A stretch of DNA of 64,000 nucleotides, from positions 100,699 to 164,698 of the forward strand of contig CAVXXW010000021.1 of NCBI GenBank assembly GCA_963765785.1, read 5' to 3'. This DNA is from AC-32 sp963765785 (GTDB lineage Bacteria; Actinomycetota; Thermoleophilia; Gaiellales; Gaiellaceae). Shown in pieces: positions 61,167 through 64,000 of the stretch. The notes beneath the pieces are model-generated. The model did no database searches. It saw only the letters and a list, made by a program, of their open reading frames with translations, and was not told where the DNA came from. Positions within the stretch are counted from its first letter, which is position 1, and each line of letters opens with the position of its first letter. The position numbers and the translations under genes are program-made.

Positions 61167-62258
61167 ATGTCCCGCCGTCCGCACCGAGTCATTCTCGCGT
61201 CTCTCCTAGCAGCAGCCTGCATAGGTGCGGGCGGCGGGGCGGTCGCGTTCGCAACGCTCCACGACGGCGGCACGAAGACCGTCGTCAAGCAGGTCACCGT
61301 GCACGAGGCCCAGCCCGTCGCGAGCTCATCGGCGCCGCTCTCGGTGAACCAGATCTACCGCAAGGCCTACCGAGGCGTCGTCGAGATCACCGTCGAGTCG
61401 AACAGCGGCGGCCAGCAGACGCCGTTCGGCGGCGGCAGCCAGAAGACCCAGGCGGAGGGTTCCGGCTGGGTCTACGACGACCAGGGCCACATCGTCACGA
61501 ACGAGCACGTCGTCGACGGGGCCACCTCGATCTCCGTCCAGTTCTGGAACGGCAAGACGTACAGAGCGCACCTCGTGGGCGCCGACAAGACCACCGACCT
61601 CGCCGTGATCAAGGTCGACGCACCTTCTTCCCAGCTCTACCCGCTCAGCGTCGGCAGCTCGACCGACCTGCAGGTCGGTGACGGCGTCGTCGCCATCGGC
61701 AGCCCGTTCGGCCTCGAGGAGACGGTCACCAGCGGCATCGTGAGCGCGCTGCACCGCTCGATCTCGAGCCAGACGAACTTCACCATCACCAACGCGATCC
61801 AGACCGACGCCGCGATCAACCACGGTAACTCCGGCGGCCCGCTGCTCGACTCGCAGGGCCGCGTGGTCGGCGTCAACTCGCAGATCAAGAGCGAATCTGG
61901 TGACAACGCCGGCGTCGGCTTCGCTATCCCCGAGGCCACTATCAGCAAGGTCGCCCCGCAGCTGATCTCGACGGGCAAGGCGATCCACGCGTACCTCGGC
62001 GTCTCGATCGACGCGAACGCGTCGACGGCGAAGATCGCCGCCGTCAACGGCGGTACCCCGGCGGCCAACGCCGGGCTGAAGGCCGGCGATGTCATCACCG
62101 CCCTCGACAGCCACCAGATCGCGACCGGCGACGACCTCAGCGCGGCGATCGACACCTACAAGCCAGGCGACAAGGTCAAGGTCACGTACCAGCGCGGCGG
62201 CTCCGAGCACACGACGACCGTGACGCTCGGCACACGCCCGAACGGCTCGCCCTCCTAG
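61167..62258 (+). CDS. htrA: HtrA/DegP-like serine protease (copy 2)
   Basis: A 363-residue membrane-anchored protease, preceded by GAAAGGAA as ribosome site. N-terminal helix VILASLLAAACIGAGGGAVAFA, then a trypsin-like domain with His in TNEHVVDG, Asp in TTDLAVIKV and Ser in HGNSGGPLLD. A shortened PDZ domain (IAAVNGGTPAANAGLKAGDVITALDSHQI) follows. It differs from copy 1 by a smaller loop region. It is divergent from the MprAB-like pair and carries the regulator's array in its promoter. Confidence 0.95.
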   Translation: MSRRPHRVILASLLAAACIGAGGGAVAFATLHDGGTKTVVKQVTVHEAQPVASSSAPLSVNQIYRKAYRGVVEITVESNSGGQQTPFGGGSQKTQAEGSGWVYDDQGHIVTNEHVVDGATSISVQFWNGKTYRAHLVGADKTTDLAVIKVDAPSSQLYPLSVGSSTDLQVGDGVVAIGSPFGLEETVTSGIVSALHRSISSQTNFTITNAIQTDAAINHGNSGGPLLDSQGRVVGVNSQIKSESGDNAGVGFAIPEATISKVAPQLISTGKAIHAYLGVSIDANASTAKIAAVNGGTPAANAGLKAGDVITALDSHQIATGDDLSAAIDTYKPGDKVKVTYQRGGSEHTTTVTLGTRPNGSPS

Positions 62259-62273
62259 CCGAGCCACATCGAA

Positions 62274-62309
62274 GATTCGCGGGGGCGCGCGACCTAGCCC
62301 CCGCGAATC
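62274..62309. terminator. 13-bp hairpin between htrA copy 2 and the NHL gene
   Basis: GATTCGCGGGGGC and GCCCCCGCGAATC arms, 10-nt loop. It serves both convergent genes, as the NHL stop lies inside or just beyond it. Confidence 0.8.
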
Positions 62310-62313
62310 CATT

Positions 62314-63342
62314 TCACGGGCTCGGCGGGATGCGCCGGATCAGGTCGTCGCCGATGTCGTCCGCGTAGACCGTCCCGTCACGCGCCACGGCCAGAGCGTA
62401 GGCGTCGTAGAGCTGCGGGCCGACGACGCCGAGCCGCTGCCCAGAAGCGCTGAGGTGGACGACGCGGTGCTCGTCCCCCGAGGCCACGTAGACAGTGCTG
62501 TCCCGAGCGACGGCGATTCCGCGCGGGTTGCCGACCGACGCGAAGACGCTGACGGCACCGGCGGGATCGATGCGCCGCACCACGTTGTTGCCGGTGTCGG
62601 AGAGAAGCACCGACCCGTCGGCCGCGACCGCGATCCCGTGCGGGCCCGCCAGCGTCGTGCCGGCGGCGAGCTGCTGCGGGGGACCGGCGCCGTGGGCCAG
62701 GCGGTACACGGCCGAGACGGTCGAGTACACGACGTCGCCGTTCGGGGCGACCGCCACTGGGCCGATCTCGACGGCCGGGTCGGCGGTCGCCACGATCTGC
62801 GGCGCGCGACCGGCGTCGATCTTCTTCAGCCAGCCGAGGTCGGAGACATAGGTGCTGCCCGACCGCGCCACGGCCACGCCCCACGGCTTGACCAGCTTCG
62901 CTACCTGCGCAGCGCGCCCGGTCGCCGGGTCGACCCGCAGCAGCCGGCGCTGCCCGAACTCGACGACGAGCAGCGAGCCGGCCGGCGTCACGGCAACTCC
63001 CGTCGGCTGGTCGAATACGAGCGTCGCCGGGCGCACGCGGACCGACCCGAGCCGGGAGAGGGCGCTACCGGCCCGGGCGGTCAGCGTCCAGGCGCCCGTC
63101 CTCGGGAAGACGAGGCGGGCGCGGTACGAGCCTTTGCCTCCCTGCGCGCGGGCGATGAGCCTCTTCGGCCCCGTGGCCACGAGCTGCAAGCGGCCGCTGA
63201 AGGACTTCGGCCTGACGGCGAGCTTCACGACCCACGCCCTCCCGGCGGTCGGCGAAGCGCCGCCGACGCGCGTGACGTGGACGCCGTCCCCCGCCGGGGC
63301 CCCGACGAGGAGACATGCGCCGAGGACGAGCAGCCGGGTCAT
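62314..63342 (-). CDS. exported NHL-repeat beta-propeller protein
   Basis: A 342-residue protein from ATG 63342. Signal peptide MTRLLVLGACLLVGAPA. A small beta domain (~20-125, RAWVVKLAVRPKSFSGRLQL) is followed by five or six propeller blades: PTGVAVTPAGSLLVVEFGQRRLLRVDPATG, PWGVAVARSGSTYVSDLGWLKKID, PHGIAVAADGSVLLSDTGNNVVRRIDPAG, PRGIAVARDSTVYVASGDEHRVVHLS and AYALAVARDGTVYADDIGDDLIRRI. NHL repeats usually bind ligands or proteins. The function is not defined. It is divergent from the ArsR-like regulator. Confidence 0.88.
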   Translation of the reverse strand: MTRLLVLGACLLVGAPAGDGVHVTRVGGASPTAGRAWVVKLAVRPKSFSGRLQLVATGPKRLIARAQGGKGSYRARLVFPRTGAWTLTARAGSALSRLGSVRVRPATLVFDQPTGVAVTPAGSLLVVEFGQRRLLRVDPATGRAAQVAKLVKPWGVAVARSGSTYVSDLGWLKKIDAGRAPQIVATADPAVEIGPVAVAPNGDVVYSTVSAVYRLAHGAGPPQQLAAGTTLAGPHGIAVAADGSVLLSDTGNNVVRRIDPAGAVSVFASVGNPRGIAVARDSTVYVASGDEHRVVHLSASGQRLGVVGPQLYDAYALAVARDGTVYADDIGDDLIRRIPPSP

Positions 63343-63392
63343 TGCCTCCTGCGACGCAGACGTGCGAGGATCGTTTGCAAAGGTTTTTTCCA

Positions 63393-63965
63393 TTGACGAT
63401 CGAGCTGACCCGGTCCGCCATGTGGGCCATGGCCCATCCGATCCGGTTCCGGATCTGGGAGCTGCTGCGCGAAGGGCCGTCGACGGCGTCACGCGTGGCG
63501 AAGCGGCTCGGCGAGTCGCGCGGCTCCGCGAGCTACCACCTGCGCGTGCTCGCCCGCGCCGGCCTCATCGCCGAGGACGAGGCGCTCGGCACGCGGCGCG
63601 AGCGCTGGTGGGTCCGCCCGGAGGAGGCGATGATGGGGATCGCGCATGGCGACCCGGAGGCACGCGCGCTCGACCAGCGCATGCTCGCCGTCTTCTTCGC
63701 GCGCGACGAGGAGGTGCGCAGCCGCTTCCTGCTGGGACGTGCGAGCGACGAGTGGCAGGAGGCCTCACTGGTCGTGAACTGGTTCGTGCCGCTCACGCCG
63801 TCCGAGGCGGACGAGCTCGGGCGGAAGCTGTTTGCGCTCGCGGACGAGCTGCGGCAGCGGACGCCGCCTCCCAGGGCGGAGCAGACGCTCGTCTCACTGA
63901 GCATCCTGCCCGTGCTCGAGGAGAGCGGCGATTGCCCCAGTACTCTTTCGTCCGAGCCCCCGTAG
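63393..63965 (+). CDS. ArsR/HTH-type transcriptional regulator
   Basis: A 190-residue regulator. The TTG at 63393 is chosen because AAAGG lies 9 nt upstream, and the core begins shortly after (ATG 63420 is the alternative). A winged helix reads MAHPIRFRIWELLREGPSTASRVAKRLGESRGSASYHLRVLARAGLIAEDEALGTRRERWW. The second half is helical (DEWQEASLVVNWFVPLTPSEADELGRKLFALADELRQ) as in HTH_20 proteins. Its TAG stop lies inside the tRNA gene (63963-63965). It is divergent from the NHL gene and may regulate it. Confidence 0.85.
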   Translation: MTIELTRSAMWAMAHPIRFRIWELLREGPSTASRVAKRLGESRGSASYHLRVLARAGLIAEDEALGTRRERWWVRPEEAMMGIAHGDPEARALDQRMLAVFFARDEEVRSRFLLGRASDEWQEASLVVNWFVPLTPSEADELGRKLFALADELRQRTPPPRAEQTLVSLSILPVLEESGDCPSTLSSEPP

Positions 63966-64000
63966 CTCAGTGGAAGAGCAGCGGTTTCCTAAACCGCGTG
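63956..64000 (+). tRNA. tRNA-Arg (CCT anticodon), truncated by the window end
   Basis: Acceptor strand GCCCCCG (63956-63962), TA, D arm GCTC-AGTGGAA-GAGC, then anticodon stem GCGGT/ACCGC with loop TTCCTAA, giving anticodon CCT (reads AGG). The 3' part lies beyond the window. Confidence 0.92.

Overview
The window looks like a chromosomal stretch of a high-GC actinobacterium. Very high GC in third codon positions, many GTG/TTG starts, dense 1-4 nt start/stop overlaps, probable leaderless starts and the gene mix (SigR/RsrA-type sigma pair, MprAB-like two-component system, DUF1800/DUF1501 pair, TreT-like glycosyltransferase) point to deep-branching Thermoleophilia (Gaiella/Solirubrobacter-like). 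That placement is inference. No plasmid origin, CRISPR array or complete insertion sequence is visible.

Layout. 0-1.9 kb: tail of an upstream gene, then a decayed response regulator/histidine kinase pair. 1.9-5.4 kb (minus): M24 peptidase, acetyl-CoA synthetase and a small helical protein. 5.4-11.9 kb (plus): amidohydrolase, a three-subunit molybdenum hydroxylase with a PaoB-type four-cysteine FAD subunit, a MocA-like nucleotidyltransferase, a RodZ/LytR_C-like protein and an M23 peptidase. 11.7-17.5 kb is a redox/sigma district: SigR/RsrA-type pair with its own GGGAAT-N18-GTT promoter, PRC-barrel protein, HMA protein, GCS2 ligase, a broken secreted protein, a second ECF sigma/anti-sigma pair and a MerA-like flavoprotein. 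17.6-18.8 kb: first HtrA protease. 19-26 kb: MMPL remnant, TreT, a cassette bounded by 27-nt direct repeats carrying a Cys-rich membrane peptide and a CDF exporter, a lipoprotein and a NatAB-like ABC exporter. 26.5-30.4 kb: P-type ATPase and a second CDF exporter. 30.4-35.7 kb is accessory-looking: broken universal stress proteins, a methyltransferase, a membrane protein, a two-domain cell-wall hydrolase and a long gene-poor tract. 35.8-40.7 kb: 25-residue membrane peptide, DUF1385, DUF1800-DUF1501-cupredoxin operon and a nitrilase. 40.8-45.7 kb: NAD-dependent formate dehydrogenase and birA. The rest: S51 peptidase, LysE exporter, TPP riboswitch with CytX, kinase, PhzF, SixA, ABC-2 exporter, aminotransferase, EamA, XdhC, and finally an envelope-stress locus (heme-membrane operon, MprAB-like TCS, second HtrA), an NHL protein, an ArsR-like regulator and a truncated tRNA-Arg.

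Two results stand out. First, the formate dehydrogenase alpha subunit is interrupted by one in-frame TGA exactly at the selenocysteine position, followed by a hairpin whose GGCCUG apical loop sits at the same distance as the bacterial SECIS loop. It should be read as one 899-residue selenoprotein. Second, a repeated operator made of 5-nt half-sites (YTYAG/C) with an exact 11-bp period appears four times in tandem upstream of the second HtrA, of the heme-membrane operon, and beside the response regulator gene. Two-half-site versions share 17 identical bases upstream of the first HtrA and of the 25-residue membrane peptide. This suggests an autoregulated envelope-stress regulon run by the MprA-like regulator encoded here, possibly including a small RNA.
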